The notes beneath the pieces were generated by a model, which worked only from the letters and a program-made list of their open reading frames with translations, was not told the DNA's origin and did not search any database. A stretch of DNA of 64,000 bases from Aeromonas enteropelogenes (GTDB taxonomy: Bacteria > Pseudomonadota > Gammaproteobacteria > Enterobacterales > Aeromonadaceae). Location: the NCBI RefSeq assembly GCF_000819845.1, contig NZ_CDCG01000038.1, forward strand, positions 43,670 to 107,669, in the 5' to 3' direction. Shown one piece after another: positions 7,938 to 18,301 of this stretch (its first letter is position 1; each line of letters opens with the position of its first letter). The translations under genes were made by a program, and so were the position numbers.

Positions 7938-8405
7938 ATGCCGAAGAAGTTTTATGTATCGTGGGACAACCTGCAACGTGAAGCGCGCCGTCTGGCCCGT
8001 CGTCAACTGCCAGTCAGCCAATGGAAAGGGATCATCGCGGTCAGCCGTGGCGGCCTGGTGCCCGCTGCCCTGATGGCCCGTGAACTCGGCATTCGCAACG
8101 TGGAAACCCTGTGCATCTCCAGCTATGACCATGACAACCAGCGCGAGCTGGTGGTGGTCAAGGCCGCGACCACCGCAGGGGATGGTGAAGGTTGGCTGGT
8201 GGTGGACGATCTGGTGGATACCGGTGGCACCGCCAAGGCGATCCGCGAGCTCTATCCGCGCGCCAAGTTCATCACCATCTTCGCCAAGCCGATGGGCGAG
8301 CCGCTGGTAGATGACTTCGAAGTTGCCATTCCGCAGGATACCTGGATTGAACAACCCTGGGACATGGCGCTGGAGTTCACCACGCCAATCTGCGACGAAA
8401 AATAA
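7938..8405 (+). CDS. gpt: Gpt, xanthine-guanine phosphoribosyltransferase
   Basis: Purine-salvage enzyme that transfers phosphoribosyl from PRPP to guanine, xanthine and, less well, hypoxanthine, on the cytoplasmic side of the membrane. The 155 residues match the small E. coli type (152). The PRPP-binding motif [14 protein letters not shown] is intact, and [16 protein letters not shown] is the conserved N-terminal loop region. A terminator follows directly, so it is probably transcribed alone. The order pepD-gpt-frsA-crl-proBA is the same as in E. coli. Confidence 0.96.
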   Translation: MPKKFYVSWDNLQREARRLARRQLPVSQWKGIIAVSRGGLVPAALMARELGIRNVETLCISSYDHDNQRELVVVKAATTAGDGEGWLVVDDLVDTGGTAKAIRELYPRAKFITIFAKPMGEPLVDDFEVAIPQDTWIEQPWDMALEFTTPICDEK

Positions 8406-8411
8406 CAGTTC

Positions 8412-8442
8412 ACAGGGCTCCACTTCGGAGCCCTGTTTTTTT
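8412..8442 (+). terminator. gpt terminator
   Basis: Inverted repeat CAGGGCTCC/GGAGCCCTG with a short loop, followed by a run of seven T. Confidence 0.92.
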
Positions 8443-8526
8443 GTCTGTCAATTGGGCCCGGGGTGGCTGTGCGACAACAAATCTGGTTAAGATGAACCAT
8501 TGCCTGATCATGAATGAGATTTTACC

Positions 8527-9792
8527 TTGGACTTGAACGACGACCTCAACCTGACCGACCGACTGTTTACCCGCGTCAAGAAGGTATTGGAGACTTCCGA
8601 GATATCCAATACCAGTCCGGCGGCGGAAGAGGGCGAGTCAGAGGAGATGTTTATCGATGGCTCCCTGTCAAATCGCTGGTATCGTCTGCTGCGACGCCCT
8701 TCCTGGGCCTGGCAGGGCGCCGATCCGGTCGAAGTGGAGCAGACCCTGGCGCGCATCGCCATGGCGACCGGGGAGCGAACCCATGATTGCTACCTCGATA
8801 CCATCAAGGGTTATGTGCCGGGCAACTGGATCTATGAGTGGAGCCAGGTGGCCGGCACCTACTTCAAACGGGGACGCGAACTGCGCGAGCAGGGAGATTC
8901 GGCGGCCGCGCTGAAGCAACTGCTCAAGGCGGTGCGCTACTACTCCATCGCCAGCTACCCCCACCTCAAGAATGACGAGCTGGCGGATCAAGCCCAGCTT
9001 TTAGGCAACATGGCCTATCGCGAGGCGGGCCGGCTGTTCAAGGTGCCGCTCAAAGAGATTCAGGTGCCGTTTCGCGGCAAGCATATCCAGGGCTATCTGC
9101 ACCTGCCGACTACCGACAAGCCGGTGCCTTTGGTGATCATCAGCGGTGGAATCGACTCCCTGCAGCTCGATTTCCTCGCCTTTTATCTCAAGCGGCTGGA
9201 ACCCAACGGCATCGGCATGCTCTCGCTGGACATGCCGGGGATCGGCTATGCCGAACATTGGCCGTTGGTGCAGGACACCAGTCGCCTCCATCAGGCGGTG
9301 CTGCAGTATCTCTCCGAGGTGGCCTGGGTCGATCACCAGCGCATCGCCATGGTAGGCATGCGCCTTGCAGGGAATATTGCTGCGCGTTTGGCCTTCATCG
9401 AGCCTTTCAAGCTGCGTACCGTGGTGTGCGTGGGGGCGGGGGTCAATCAGGTATTCACCAGTCCTGAACTTTTTGCAAAATGCCCTCGCATGATGCGAGA
9501 CAGCCTGGCCAACCGGCTGGGAGAGGATGCAGCCCAGTGGGATACCATGCGCACCAAGTGCCAGGTATTTTCACTCAAAACGCAAGGATTGCTGGGGACT
9601 CGCACCTCGGTGCCGATATTAAGTATCGGGCACAAGAAAGATTTCATCTGTCCCGAGAGCGATGTCCGGGCATTGGCGGCGGCCAGCCGCAATGGCAAGG
9701 CGGTCGTGTTCGACAAGCAACCCTTGCTGGAGGTGTATGACCAAGCCATGGAGGAGATTGTCGAGTGGTTGAAACGACATCTGTGTGTCTGA
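8527..9792 (+). CDS. frsA: FrsA-family alpha/beta hydrolase
   Basis: FrsA/YafA family protein of up to 421 residues, linked in E. coli to fermentation and respiration control through the glucose-specific IIA protein. An N-terminal helical region (WYRLLRRPSWAWQGADPVEV, then YVPGNWIYEW) leads into an alpha/beta-hydrolase core with IISGGIDSLQLDF and LDMPGIGY. The usual nucleophile elbow is MVGMRLAGN, without the classical G-x-S-x-G serine, as in E. coli FrsA (FGFRFGAN), so ordinary esterase activity is doubtful. The start is uncertain: TTG at 8527 opens the frame and has only a weak upstream signal; the first in-frame ATG is about 40 codons later, just before the conserved WYRLL block. Confidence 0.85.
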   Translation: MDLNDDLNLTDRLFTRVKKVLETSEISNTSPAAEEGESEEMFIDGSLSNRWYRLLRRPSWAWQGADPVEVEQTLARIAMATGERTHDCYLDTIKGYVPGNWIYEWSQVAGTYFKRGRELREQGDSAAALKQLLKAVRYYSIASYPHLKNDELADQAQLLGNMAYREAGRLFKVPLKEIQVPFRGKHIQGYLHLPTTDKPVPLVIISGGIDSLQLDFLAFYLKRLEPNGIGMLSLDMPGIGYAEHWPLVQDTSRLHQAVLQYLSEVAWVDHQRIAMVGMRLAGNIAARLAFIEPFKLRTVVCVGAGVNQVFTSPELFAKCPRMMRDSLANRLGEDAAQWDTMRTKCQVFSLKTQGLLGTRTSVPILSIGHKKDFICPESDVRALAAASRNGKAVVFDKQPLLEVYDQAMEEIVEWLKRHLCV

Positions 9793-9854
9793 TGTCGCGC
9801 TAAAAATCTGATGCCATCACAAGGTGGCGCGGCTTGTTTAACAGGGAGGTTAAC

Positions 9855-10247
9855 ATGTCTGAAAGAGTGACCTACAAGCGACTGCTGAGGCAATTCGCTG
9901 CCATAGGCCCATATCTGCGCGAGGATTTGTGTGAAGAGGGGCGTTACCGTTTCGATTGTCTGTCCGTCTGTGTCAGCGCCAAGCCGGCACCGGACAAGCG
10001 GGAGTTCTGGGGCTGGTGGCTGGTACTGGAGCAGGATGACCATCACTTCCGTTATCACTATCAGCTCGGTTTCTACGATGCAGACGGGGTGTGGCTCGAC
10101 AAACCCGTCCCCAAGAAACACCAGGCAGAAGTGGAACGGACCCTCAATCACTTCTACAAGCTTCTGGTGGACAGATTGACTGTGCTTGAGTGCCACCTGG
10201 CGCCAGCTGAGCAGGTAACCAACGAACTGGCGGTCACCGCCGCCTGA
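9855..10247 (+). CDS. crl: Crl, RpoS-holoenzyme assembly factor
   Basis: Small cytoplasmic protein that binds the stationary-phase sigma factor RpoS and favours its association with core polymerase. The 130 residues match the family length. FWGWWLVLEQDDHHFRYHY and GFYDADGVWLDK are the conserved aromatic-rich segments. ATG 9855 was chosen because GGGAGG lies eight bases upstream; an extra seven codons in frame before it have no signal. It sits between frsA and proB as in enteric bacteria, with its own terminator. Confidence 0.93.
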   Translation: MSERVTYKRLLRQFAAIGPYLREDLCEEGRYRFDCLSVCVSAKPAPDKREFWGWWLVLEQDDHHFRYHYQLGFYDADGVWLDKPVPKKHQAEVERTLNHFYKLLVDRLTVLECHLAPAEQVTNELAVTAA

Positions 10248-10256
10248 TCCCCGATA

Positions 10257-10292
10257 CCCTGCGAGGGACTCACTCCCTCGCAGGGTTATTCT
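10257..10292 (+). terminator. crl terminator
   Basis: CCCTGCGAGGGA/TCCCTCGCAGGG, a perfect 12-base-pair stem with a short loop, followed by TTATTCTT. Confidence 0.9.
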
Positions 10293-10401
10293 TGTTCTCC
10301 CCTTCGCGGATTTTCGCCCCTTCTTCCGACGTTAATTGCCTTGCAGGGCCTGATGGCCGTGGGTATAAAGGGATTCCTTACTTTTTAGCCTTTATGCTCC
10401 C

Positions 10402-11505
10402 ATGGAAAACAGAACCATAGTCGTCAAGTTGGGCACCAGCGTGCTCACAGGGGGGTCTTCCCAGCTCAATCGTGCCCATATGGTCGAGCTGGTCAGACAG
10501 TGTGCGGCCTTGCACCGTCACGGCCATCGCGTCGTCGTCGTCACCTCGGGGGCCATTGCCGCCGGGCGTGAGCACCTGGGGCACCCGCCACTGGCGCCAA
10601 CCCTGCCCAACAAGCAGATGCTGGCAGCGATAGGCCAGACCCAGCTGATCCGGGTATGGCAGGATCTGTTCAACCTCTACGGTCTGCATATCGGCCAGAT
10701 GCTGCTGACCCGCGCCGATCTCGAGGATCGCGAACGCTACCTCAATGCCCGCGACACCCTGCGTACTCTGCTCGATCACCGCATCATTCCGGTCATCAAC
10801 GAGAACGACGCCGTGGCCACCGCCGAGATCAAGGTGGGGGACAACGACAACCTCTCGGCTCGTGCTGCCATCCTGGCCGATGCGGATCTGCTGATCCTGC
10901 TTACCGACCAGAAGGGGCTGTTTACCGCCGATCCGCGCACCAACCCGGATGCCCAGCTGATCGAAGAGGTGCAGACCATAGACGACACCCTGCGCAAGCT
11001 GGCGGGCGGCAGTGTCAGCGGCCTTGGCACCGGCGGCATGGCCACCAAGCTGCAGGCGGCCGACGTGGCCCGTCGTGCCGGTATCGACGTGGTGATCGCC
11101 ACTGGCCAGGTGCCGGAGGTAGTGGGGCGCCTGGCCAAGGGCGAGCGTATCGGCACCCGTTTCCCGGCCCTGGCCACGCCGCTGGAAGGGCGCAAGAGCT
11201 GGATCCTGGCAGGCCCCCCTCCCCACGGCGAAGTGCATGTGGATCAGGGGGCCGTGGCCGCCATGCAGGAGAAAGGCTCCAGCCTGCTGCCCAAGGGGAT
11301 CGTCGCGGTCAAGGGGGATTTCGTGCGCGGCGACGTGGTGCGTATCCTGGGACCCAAGGGCGCCGAGCTGGCGCGCGGCATCTGCCGTTACAACCATCAG
11401 GAGCTCGACAAGCTGCAGGGCGTCCATTCGGACCAGATTGAACAGGTATTGGGTTACGGCTATGGCGCCGTGGCCATTCATCGGGATGATATGGTGCTGC
11501 TGTGA
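10402..11505 (+). CDS. proB: ProB, glutamate 5-kinase
   Basis: First enzyme of proline synthesis, phosphorylating the gamma-carboxyl of glutamate. The 367 residues equal the E. coli length. The amino-acid-kinase domain (residues 1-260) shows [30 protein letters not shown] and [12 protein letters not shown]; a C-terminal PUA domain follows (about 275-360, ending [15 protein letters not shown]). It is 33 bases upstream of proA, so the two form a proBA operon. Family members are feedback-inhibited by proline. Confidence 0.97.
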   Translation: MENRTIVVKLGTSVLTGGSSQLNRAHMVELVRQCAALHRHGHRVVVVTSGAIAAGREHLGHPPLAPTLPNKQMLAAIGQTQLIRVWQDLFNLYGLHIGQMLLTRADLEDRERYLNARDTLRTLLDHRIIPVINENDAVATAEIKVGDNDNLSARAAILADADLLILLTDQKGLFTADPRTNPDAQLIEEVQTIDDTLRKLAGGSVSGLGTGGMATKLQAADVARRAGIDVVIATGQVPEVVGRLAKGERIGTRFPALATPLEGRKSWILAGPPPHGEVHVDQGAVAAMQEKGSSLLPKGIVAVKGDFVRGDVVRILGPKGAELARGICRYNHQELDKLQGVHSDQIEQVLGYGYGAVAIHRDDMVLL

Positions 11506-11538
11506 TCGCAGCATCGGCATGAACAGAAGGGAACAGTC

Positions 11539-12792
11539 ATGAGTCTGGAAAAAATGGGGCAGGCGGCCCGTGAGGCCGCCTATCAGCTGGCCACCGTCAG
11601 CACGGCGCAGAAGAATCGGGCGCTGGCTGCCATCGCCGACGAACTGGAGGCTCGAAGCGCCCAGATCCTGGCTGCCAACGAGAAAGACATCGCCGCTGGG
11701 CGTGAGGCCGGACTGTCGGAGGCCATGCTGGATCGGCTGTTGCTCAATCCGGCCCGGCTGGCGGGAATCGTGGCGGATGTGCGCAAGGTGATCACCCTGG
11801 ATGATCCCGTGGGGGCCGAGATCGACAGCCGGGTACTGGAGAACGGCCTGAGGCTCTCCCGCCGCCGGGTGCCCATCGGCGTCATCGGCGTGATTTACGA
11901 GGCGCGCCCCAACGTCACCATCGATATCGCCAGCCTCTGCCTCAAGACTGGCAACGCCAGCATACTGCGCGGCGGCCGCGAGACCTTCCACTCCAACCTG
12001 GAGCTGGTGCGGGTGATCCAGAGCGCGCTGGCCGCCTCAGGTTTGCCCGAGGCGGCGGTGCAGTACATCGACAACCCGGACAGGGCTCTGGTCGGTGAGC
12101 TGCTGCGCCTCGACCGCTACGTGGACATGATCATTCCCCGCGGCGGCGCCGGGCTGCACAAGATGTGCAAGGAGAACAGCTCCATCCCAGTCATCATCGG
12201 CGGATTCGGCATCAGCCATATTTTCGTGGACGAGAGTGCCGATCTGGCGCGTGCCTTGCCCCTCATCGACAACGCCAAGGTGCAGCGCCCCTCCGCCTGC
12301 AACGCCCTCGATACTCTGCTGGTGCACGAGAAGATTGCCGAGCGTCTGTTGCCTCAGCTGGTGAGCCTGATGAACGAGCGCAAGGTGGCGCTGGTGGCCA
12401 CCCCGGAGGCCATGCCCCTGCTGGCCGGTGCCGAGCAACTGCGCGCAGCGGGTGCCGAGGACTTTGATACCGAATGGCTGTCGCTGACGCTAGGGATCAA
12501 GCTGGTGGCGGACGTCAACGAGGCGCTGGCCCATATGCGCGAGCACAATGCCGGCCACTCGGATGCCATCCTCACCAACGATCTGGCCAATGCCGAGCGT
12601 TTCGTCAATGGCGCTGGTTCGGCAGCGGTTTATGTCAACGCTTCTACCCGTTTCACCGACGGCGGCCAGTTTGGTCTGGGGGCCGAGGTGGCGGTGTCGA
12701 CCCAGATGCTGCACGCCCGTGGTCCCATGGGGCTCACTGAGCTCACCAGCTACAAGTGGGTGGGCCAGGCGGACTATCTGAGCCGCGCCTGA
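11539..12792 (+). CDS. proA: ProA, gamma-glutamyl phosphate reductase
   Basis: Second enzyme of proline synthesis; NADPH-dependent reduction of glutamyl-5-phosphate to glutamate-5-semialdehyde. The 417 residues equal the E. coli length. The aldehyde-dehydrogenase fold is evident from [16 protein letters not shown], the catalytic-cysteine segment [17 protein letters not shown] and the C-terminal [27 protein letters not shown] ribosome site lies before the ATG. Second gene of proBA, followed by a terminator. Confidence 0.97.
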   Translation: MSLEKMGQAAREAAYQLATVSTAQKNRALAAIADELEARSAQILAANEKDIAAGREAGLSEAMLDRLLLNPARLAGIVADVRKVITLDDPVGAEIDSRVLENGLRLSRRRVPIGVIGVIYEARPNVTIDIASLCLKTGNASILRGGRETFHSNLELVRVIQSALAASGLPEAAVQYIDNPDRALVGELLRLDRYVDMIIPRGGAGLHKMCKENSSIPVIIGGFGISHIFVDESADLARALPLIDNAKVQRPSACNALDTLLVHEKIAERLLPQLVSLMNERKVALVATPEAMPLLAGAEQLRAAGAEDFDTEWLSLTLGIKLVADVNEALAHMREHNAGHSDAILTNDLANAERFVNGAGSAAVYVNASTRFTDGGQFGLGAEVAVSTQMLHARGPMGLTELTSYKWVGQADYLSRA

Positions 12793-12812
12793 TGTGCCTT
12801 GGCGCCAGAGAT

Positions 12813-12850
12813 GAAAATGCCGACCCCGGGGGTCGGCATTTTGTTTTTTG
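12813..12850 (+). terminator. proBA terminator
   Basis: AAAATGCCGACCCC/GGGGTCGGCATTTT with a tight loop, continuing into a T-rich run. The symmetric A and T runs could also stop the leftward small-gene transcript that ends nearby. Confidence 0.92.
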
Positions 12851-12877
12851 AAGGTTCCCGGCATCGCGCCTGGGTAC

Positions 12878-13129
12878 TTATTCCTGGGGATCCCGCTCGA
12901 TCACGATGTTGGAGAAGCCCAGCTCCTTGAAGTAGTTCTCGCGGTAATCCTTCACGCTCTTCTTGTCGCGCCGGCACACCTGGGCCAGCTGAGCCTCCAT
13001 GGCATGGAAGCTGGCGAGGTCGATCCCTTCGGCGGCGGCCACGGCATCATAGATGCTGTTGAACTTGTCGTTGGCGTAGCCGATCTCCCTGGCCTGCTTC
13101 TTGTAGGTGTAAGTAATCTTGAACGCCAT
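12878..13129 (-). CDS. Small conserved protein, probably DUF2960 family
   Basis: 83-residue cytoplasmic protein of unknown function. The sequence ITYTYKKQAREIGYANDKF followed by YDAVAAAEGIDLASF resembles a small family that I recall from Vibrio and Shewanella annotated DUF2960. It is charged and soluble, with no membrane segment or signal peptide. It is the last gene of the psd-VF530 unit, four bases after the stop of the preceding gene, so it is probably co-transcribed with psd. Family assignment is from memory. Confidence 0.75.
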   Translation of the reverse strand: MAFKITYTYKKQAREIGYANDKFNSIYDAVAAAEGIDLASFHAMEAQLAQVCRRDKKSVKDYRENYFKELGFSNIVIERDPQE

Positions 13130-13133
13130 GGCG

Positions 13134-13385
13134 TTATTCCTTTGATTTGGCTTGCTTGCGCTGAACGTAGAGGTAGAGGCTCTCTACCTTTTCCCGTGCC
13201 CAGGGGGTCTTGCGCAAAAACTTCAGGCTGGACTTGATGCTGGGCTCATGGGTAAAGCAGCGGATGTTGATCTGCCGGCCCAGCTCTTCCCAGCCGTAGT
13301 GGGCCACCAGGGCAGTGACGATGGCTTCCAGCGTCAGCCCGTGCAGCGGATTGTTCTTCTGCGAAGAGGCGGGCTGTTCGCTCAT
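13134..13385 (-). CDS. VF530-type DNA-binding protein
   Basis: 83-residue protein of the VF530 family (DUF2132). The hallmark core is present: [20 protein letters not shown], then [20 protein letters not shown] and [14 protein letters not shown]. Family members are small helical proteins reported as DNA-binding; the cellular role is not settled. Its start overlaps the end of psd by four bases, indicating coupling. Confidence 0.88.
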   Translation of the reverse strand: MSEQPASSQKNNPLHGLTLEAIVTALVAHYGWEELGRQINIRCFTHEPSIKSSLKFLRKTPWAREKVESLYLYVQRKQAKSKE

Positions 13386-14254
13386 GCTTGCTCCGCCAGC
13401 TTGGCAAAGGGTTGACCCATGCGGGTGGTGACCCCGTTGGCCAGATGCGGCTCGAAACCGGCCAGCATGCCCGGGCCAAACAGACAGACGACTGTGCTGC
13501 CGAGCTTGAACAGACCCATCTCGGCACCTTTTTGCAAGGTGATGGCCTCATCGCCTGTGTAGTCCCAGCGCACCACCTTCTTCTCTTTGGTCGGCGCTAT
13601 GTTGCCGGCCCAGATGGTCTCGATGCTGGCCACGATAGTGGCACCGACCAGCACCAGCGCCATGGGGCCATGCGGGGTGCGGAAGGTGGCCACCACCCGT
13701 TCGTTGCGGGCAAACAGGTTGGGCACGTTTTCGGCGGTGAGCGGGTTGACCGAGAAGAGATCCCCCGGCACGAACACCATGCTCTCTAGCACGCCATCCA
13801 GCGGCATGTGGATGCGGTGGTAATCCTTGGGCGCCAGATAGATGGTAGCGAAGTCGCCATCCTTGAACGGCGCCACCAGATCCTCATAGCCGCCCAGCAA
13901 CTCGCGGGCGCTGTAGTCGTGGCCCTTGGCCTGGATGATACGGCCTTGGCTGATGGGGCCGAGCTGGCTGACGGTGCCATCCACCGGCAGGGCCAGGGTC
14001 ATGGCGTCTTCCACCAGGGGGCGAATACCGGGCTTGAGCTCGCGGGTGAAGAACTCGTTGAAGCTCTTGTAGTGGGCAGGGCTCTCGTGCAGCGCCTCGC
14101 TCATGTCGACCTGGTACTGCTTGATAAAGGCCTCGATCACCCTGGTGGTGAGGTTGCCCGCTTCGGCGGCGGCCAGCTTGCCCACCAGGCGGGAGAGGGC
14201 GTGTTTGGGCAGGCAGTATTGACCGGCAATTTTCAGGTTGTCAGTAATGCTCAT
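13382..14254 (-). CDS. psd: Psd, phosphatidylserine decarboxylase proenzyme
   Basis: Inner-membrane enzyme that makes phosphatidylethanolamine from phosphatidylserine. The precursor cleaves itself at LGST (here [11 protein letters not shown] near the C-terminus) to create the pyruvoyl cofactor. The rest of the core is standard: [36 protein letters not shown] and [11 protein letters not shown]. About 290 residues, as in E. coli Psd-I (322). Several ATG/TTG codons cluster at the 5' end (14266 to 14254); I chose 14254 ([13 protein letters not shown]) because it aligns with the E. coli start. It lies 28 bases downstream of rsgA, the usual rsgA-psd order. Confidence 0.95.
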   Translation of the reverse strand: MSITDNLKIAGQYCLPKHALSRLVGKLAAAEAGNLTTRVIEAFIKQYQVDMSEALHESPAHYKSFNEFFTRELKPGIRPLVEDAMTLALPVDGTVSQLGPISQGRIIQAKGHDYSARELLGGYEDLVAPFKDGDFATIYLAPKDYHRIHMPLDGVLESMVFVPGDLFSVNPLTAENVPNLFARNERVVATFRTPHGPMALVLVGATIVASIETIWAGNIAPTKEKKVVRWDYTGDEAITLQKGAEMGLFKLGSTVVCLFGPGMLAGFEPHLANGVTTRMGQPFAKLAEQA

Positions 14255-14282
14255 GTTCATCATCAACGTAGGTTAAACAGGG

Positions 14283-15317
14283 TCACAGGCGTGCCTGTTG
14301 GCGACCGTGACGGGCTTCCTGCATGGTTTCCAGGATGCGGTGATAGTTGTGGAAGCGATCGGCGCTGATGGCGCCCGCTTCGACCGCGGCGCGCAGGGCG
14401 CAGCCGGGATCGTCCTTGTGGGTACAGTCGCGGAACTTGCAACCGCCCAGATAGTCGCGGAACTCGACGAAGCACCAGGTGATGCGGTCGGCTTCCAGAT
14501 GCCAGAGGGCGAACTCGCGGATCCCGGGGGAGTCGATGAGATCGCCACCGCTCGGGAAGTGGTAGAGCCGCGCCGTGGTGGTGGTGTGCTGGCCGAGCCC
14601 CGAGTTTTCGGAGATCTCGCCGGTGAGCACATCCAGCCCCGGCATCAGGGCGTTGGTGAGCGACGACTTGCCGACCCCGGACTGGCCGACGAAGATACTG
14701 ATCTTGTCGGTCAGGGCGGCTTTCAGCTCATCGAGCCCTTCGCCGCTCTCGCAGCTCACCAGCAGCACCTCGTAATTGAGCTTGCGGTAGGTTTCGAGCT
14801 GGCGCTCGATGCGGGCGCGGGCGGCATCATCGAGCATGTCGACTTTGTTCAGCACGATGAGGGGGCGGATCTCCACATCCTCGGCGGCCACCAGATAGCG
14901 GTCGACGATGTTGGTGGAGAACTCGGGCATCACCGCCGAGACGATGATGATCTGGTCGATGTTGGCGGCGATGGGTTTGACCCCGTCGTAGAAGTCCGGG
15001 CGGGTCAGCACCGAGTGACGCGGGTGCACCGCTTCGATGACGCCGGCGGTCGCGGCATTTAGGCCGGGACGCCACACCACCTTGTCGCCGCACACCAGGC
15101 TGCTGATGCTGCTGCGCCGCAGGTTGCTGCGGTGGATGGTGCCATCGCTCGCTTCGACGTCTGCGTGCTGACCAAAACGGCTGATCACCACCCCTTCGAT
15201 GGCCGGCCCGAACAGGGTGTCATCCACCTCTGTGGTGTGCTCTTTTTGCAGCCGCCGCTCGCGGTTGGCCTGGACGCGCCTTTGTTGACCCAGATTGAGT
15301 TTTGCTTTCTTTGCCAC
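14283..15317 (-). CDS. rsgA: RsgA, small-subunit ribosome assembly GTPase
   Basis: Circularly permuted GTPase that acts late in 30S maturation. The 344 residues show an N-terminal OB fold ([18 protein letters not shown]), G4 motif LNKVDML ahead of G1 [10 protein letters not shown] as expected for permutation, then IDSPGIREF (G3). A zinc knuckle C-x4-C-x-H-x5-C ([14 protein letters not shown]) closes it. The open frame runs much further upstream, but the GTG at 15317 yields [15 protein letters not shown], matching the family N-terminus. Divergent from orn, as in E. coli. Confidence 0.94.
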   Translation of the reverse strand: MAKKAKLNLGQQRRVQANRERRLQKEHTTEVDDTLFGPAIEGVVISRFGQHADVEASDGTIHRSNLRRSSISSLVCGDKVVWRPGLNAATAGVIEAVHPRHSVLTRPDFYDGVKPIAANIDQIIIVSAVMPEFSTNIVDRYLVAAEDVEIRPLIVLNKVDMLDDAARARIERQLETYRKLNYEVLLVSCESGEGLDELKAALTDKISIFVGQSGVGKSSLTNALMPGLDVLTGEISENSGLGQHTTTTARLYHFPSGGDLIDSPGIREFALWHLEADRITWCFVEFRDYLGGCKFRDCTHKDDPGCALRAAVEAGAISADRFHNYHRILETMQEARHGRQQARL

Positions 15318-15408
15318 TCGATTCGCCAGTTTATGAACAGATCCAAAGCCAGTATGATACATGCAAATTGGCAAAATTCCGCCATTCCTCCCAATAGAGA
15401 GAGCAATC

Positions 15409-15954
15409 ATGACAGTCAGCGCGCAGAACCTGGTATGGATCGACATGGAGATGACGGGCCTCGACCCTGAAGAAAACGTGGTACTGGAGATCGCCACCAT
15501 CGTCACCGACAAGGACCTGAACGTGCTGGCCGAAGGGCCGGTCATCGCCATCCACCAGAGCGACGAAGAGCTGGCCAAGATGGACGACTGGAACGTCAAT
15601 ACCCACACCAAGAGCGGTCTGGTGGCCCGGGTGAAGGCGAGCCAGCACGACGAGGCGGCAGCCGTCGCCGAGACCCTCGACTTCATTCGCCAGTGGGTGC
15701 CGGAGCGCACCAGTCCGCTGTGCGGCAACAGCATAGGCCAGGATCGCCGCTTCATGGTCAAGCACATGGGCGAGCTGGAAGCCTTCTTCCACTATCGCAA
15801 CGTGGATGTCAGCACCATCAAGGAGCTGGTGCGCCGCTGGCAGCCCGAGCTGCTGGAGCAGTTCACGAAGAGCGGCTCCCACCAGGCGCTGGACGACATC
15901 CGCGAATCCATTGCCGAGCTGCAGTTTTACCGCAGTCACGTCTTCAAGATCTGA
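15409..15954 (+). CDS. orn: Orn, oligoribonuclease
   Basis: DEDD-family 3'-5' exonuclease that clears 2-5-base RNA fragments, including pGpG from cyclic-di-GMP breakdown. Exactly 181 residues as in E. coli. The active-site motifs are [10 protein letters not shown] (DxE), [10 protein letters not shown] (D) and [12 protein letters not shown] (H-x4-D). Start ATG 15409 is preceded by GAGAGAGC; a longer frame from 15361 lacks family homology. It lies upstream of the tRNA-Gly cluster with no obvious terminator between. Confidence 0.96.
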   Translation: MTVSAQNLVWIDMEMTGLDPEENVVLEIATIVTDKDLNVLAEGPVIAIHQSDEELAKMDDWNVNTHTKSGLVARVKASQHDEAAAVAETLDFIRQWVPERTSPLCGNSIGQDRRFMVKHMGELEAFFHYRNVDVSTIKELVRRWQPELLEQFTKSGSHQALDDIRESIAELQFYRSHVFKI

Positions 15955-16045
15955 TTCCCCGGCAAGGGTTTGTCATGGTCTGGCTGCTAAAATCGACAGT
16001 TCGGCCAGCTTTTGAGCGAACGTGCGCAACCAGACAAAAAAGCCC

Positions 16046-16073
16046 TTGCAATTGGAATGACTGCTCTTATAAT
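16046..16073 (+). promoter_or_regulatory. Promoter of the tRNA-Gly cluster
   Basis: TTGCAA, 16-base spacer, then perfect TATAAT, followed by the GC-rich discriminator TCGGCTCCCG. GC-rich discriminators are typical of stringently controlled stable-RNA promoters. It lies about 60 bases before the first tRNA. Confidence 0.8.
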
Positions 16074-16132
16074 TCGGCTCCCGTACAGTAGCGCAAGCAA
16101 CCAAATGCTGTACGGCCTGTTTTAAGGCAGTT

Positions 16133-16208
<76 letters not shown>

Positions 16209-16212
16209 AAAT

Positions 16213-16328
<116 letters not shown>

Positions 16329-16352
16329 CCAGCCTCAAGACAATCTAATGTT

Positions 16353-16428
<76 letters not shown>

Positions 16429-16431
16429 AAA

Positions 16432-16541
<110 letters not shown>

Positions 16542-16552
16542 GACATTCTGTT

Positions 16553-16628
<76 letters not shown>

Positions 16629-16632
16629 AAAA

Positions 16633-16742
<110 letters not shown>

Positions 16743-16753
16743 GACATCCTGTT

Positions 16754-16829
<76 letters not shown>

Positions 16830-16871
16830 ATCTCTCCTCGAAGTCTTGTCACTCCTTCTGATTTATCAATG

Positions 16872-16894
16872 ACATCGCGCTGCGATGATTTTTC
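16872..16894 (+). terminator. Probable terminator of the tRNA-Gly cluster
   Basis: CATCGC/GCGATG with a three-base loop, followed by ATTTTT. Short stem but well placed after copy 7. Confidence 0.65.
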
Positions 16895-17008
16895 GTATCT
16901 GGCATTTGCCCAGATCGGCTTTCCCGTTTTTTGCAAACCGGGTTTGTACGTGGCTGGTCGTAGGGTACGGGATCATGACCCGTGGCGGGGGAGCGGAAAA
17001 CGACGGGC

Positions 17009-17039
17009 AAAAAAATAGGAGGGGCGGCGGCTCCTCCTA
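17009..17039 (-). terminator. Terminator of the cold-shock gene
   Basis: Read leftward, an AGGAGGAG/CTCCT-type GC-rich stem runs into TATTTTTTT. It begins 20 bases past the stop codon. Confidence 0.8.
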
Positions 17040-17058
17040 CGGGTTCGCTGGCACGGGC

Positions 17059-17268
17059 TTAGATAACGGTGACGTTCTCGGCCTGCGGGCCTTTCTTGCC
17101 CTGGGTCACAGTGAACTGGACTTTTTGACCTTCAGCCAGGGTCTTGAAACCCGCGCTCTGGATGGAGGAGAAGTGAACGAATACGTCCGGACCCTGGGAT
17201 TGCTCGATAAAGCCAAAACCCTTGGTTTCGTTGAACCATTTGACCTGGCCGGTGCGAATGTCAGACAT
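17059..17268 (-). CDS. CspA-family cold-shock protein
   Basis: 69-residue single-domain nucleic-acid chaperone of the cold-shock family. RNP1 (KGFGFIEQ) and RNP2 (DVFVHFSSI) are intact, with the usual aromatic opening [12 protein letters not shown]. Which paralogue (CspA, CspC, CspE or CspD type) cannot be decided by eye. A good sigma-70 promoter at 17407-17434 implies a 5' untranslated leader of about 130 bases, long like that of cold-inducible cspA, so thermal control at the RNA level is plausible but not shown. Confidence 0.95.
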   Translation of the reverse strand: MSDIRTGQVKWFNETKGFGFIEQSQGPDVFVHFSSIQSAGFKTLAEGQKVQFTVTQGKKGPQAENVTVI

Positions 17269-17406
17269 GTGCTAAATCCTATCTATAACAATATGAAACT
17301 AAGCCCGGTGGGGCTGCATTTGCCTTGTTGCAGGGGTTGGCTCATGACTGACCACGTCTCATTGTCCCAGTAGCACGCAGAACAATCCCTGTCTAAAGCA
17401 AAAACG

Positions 17407-17434
17407 ATTGTACGTTAGCACCTACCCTTGTCAA
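17407..17434 (-). promoter_or_regulatory. Promoter of the cold-shock gene
   Basis: Read leftward: TTGACA (17434-17429), 16 bases, TACAAT (17412-17407). Near-consensus. Transcription would start near 17400, giving a leader of about 130 bases. Confidence 0.75.
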
Positions 17435-17507
17435 TTTTGCCCCTTTCGTTTTTTGAACAAGCTAAAAATATTGTGAAGTCAGCAGCTTATTTGAGGGAAA
17501 ACGGCAT

Positions 17508-17533
17508 AAAAAAACGGGAGGCCTGGCCTCCCG
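17508..17533 (-). terminator. Terminator downstream of the OapA-like gene
   Basis: CGGGAGGCC/GGCCTCCCG stem; read leftward it continues into a run of seven T. Confidence 0.88.
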
Positions 17534-17539
17534 CTTCTC

Positions 17540-18202
17540 TTACTCCTTGAGGGCGAACCCCTCGCCCTGCCGATCGTAGCGATAGATGGCCTGGCCGTAG
17601 GAGCGAATTTCCACCCGCTGGATGCGACGATTTTCGTCCACCAGGATGAAGACCGATTTGCCGGATTGCAGCCGGGTCAGCGGACGATCCGGCCCTTCGA
17701 TGGCGATGAGGCGACTCAGTTCCACCCCCGGCAGCTCGAATTTACGGAAGATGGAGTAGAGGGTCTCGCCAGCCTGCACTTCGTGCTGCAACCAGGTACC
17801 GTTGACCTTTTCTTCCACCGCCGGTTTGGCGGCAACTGCCGCAGAGGTGCTGCCGACAGTCAGTGCCTGGCTGGGTACGGCAAGGGGAATATCGAGTGAA
17901 CCTGATGGGGCCACCGTTGGTGCACTGGGGGCCGGCTCCCAGGCCAGCACCAGCAACCAGAGCGGGGTCAGGATCAGCAGCCCTATGGTGTTTTTGCGGG
18001 GCAGCGGGCTGCTCAGTTTGAACCTGGTGGCCTTGGGCTCCTGGCTACGTTGGCCGAAGCGGCTCATACCCTGACCGATGCGCTGGCGCAGGGGCAGGGT
18101 TGCGGCATTGATACGATGGAGCAGGGATCCTTGTGATTCGTCTTGGCGACGCTGCTGGGCTCGTCTGTTATGGCCACGTGGGCGACGGTCCGGGGTGGGC
18201 AC
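17540..18202 (-). CDS. OapA/YtfB-like cell-envelope protein
   Basis: 220-residue bitopic protein. A basic, Arg/Gln-rich cytoplasmic region (residues 1-72) is followed by one membrane segment (about 73-88, IGLLILTPLWLLVLAW), a Pro/Ala/Ser-rich linker, and a C-terminal OapA/LysM-like domain beginning near 138 (WLQHEVQAGETLYSIFRKF). The family includes Haemophilus opacity-associated protein A and E. coli YtfB, which localises to the division site and binds glycan. Peptidoglycan binding is inferred from the LysM-like domain. The stop lies seven bases past a strong terminator stem. Confidence 0.85.
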   Translation of the reverse strand: MPTPDRRPRGHNRRAQQRRQDESQGSLLHRINAATLPLRQRIGQGMSRFGQRSQEPKATRFKLSSPLPRKNTIGLLILTPLWLLVLAWEPAPSAPTVAPSGSLDIPLAVPSQALTVGSTSAAVAAKPAVEEKVNGTWLQHEVQAGETLYSIFRKFELPGVELSRLIAIEGPDRPLTRLQSGKSVFILVDENRRIQRVEIRSYGQAIYRYDRQGEGFALKE

Positions 18203-18258
18203 GGCATTTACCTCTCACTACATTGCCTGCCATCAGGCAAATACGATGCCTATGGTAA

Positions 18259-18288
18259 ACGGACTCGCCCCCGAGGGGGAGAGTCCGT
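18259..18288 (-). terminator. Hairpin after the first chemoreceptor gene
   Basis: ACGGACTC/GAGTCCGT outer stem with an inner CCCCC/GGGGG, very stable. Read leftward it is followed by TTTACC, a weak T-run. Confidence 0.7.
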
Positions 18289-18301
18289 GAGAGGAAAATT
18301 A

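Noticed and set aside
10378..11991. Long antisense frame over proB-proA
   Set aside because: Same shadow effect; proB and proA are unmistakable on the other strand.
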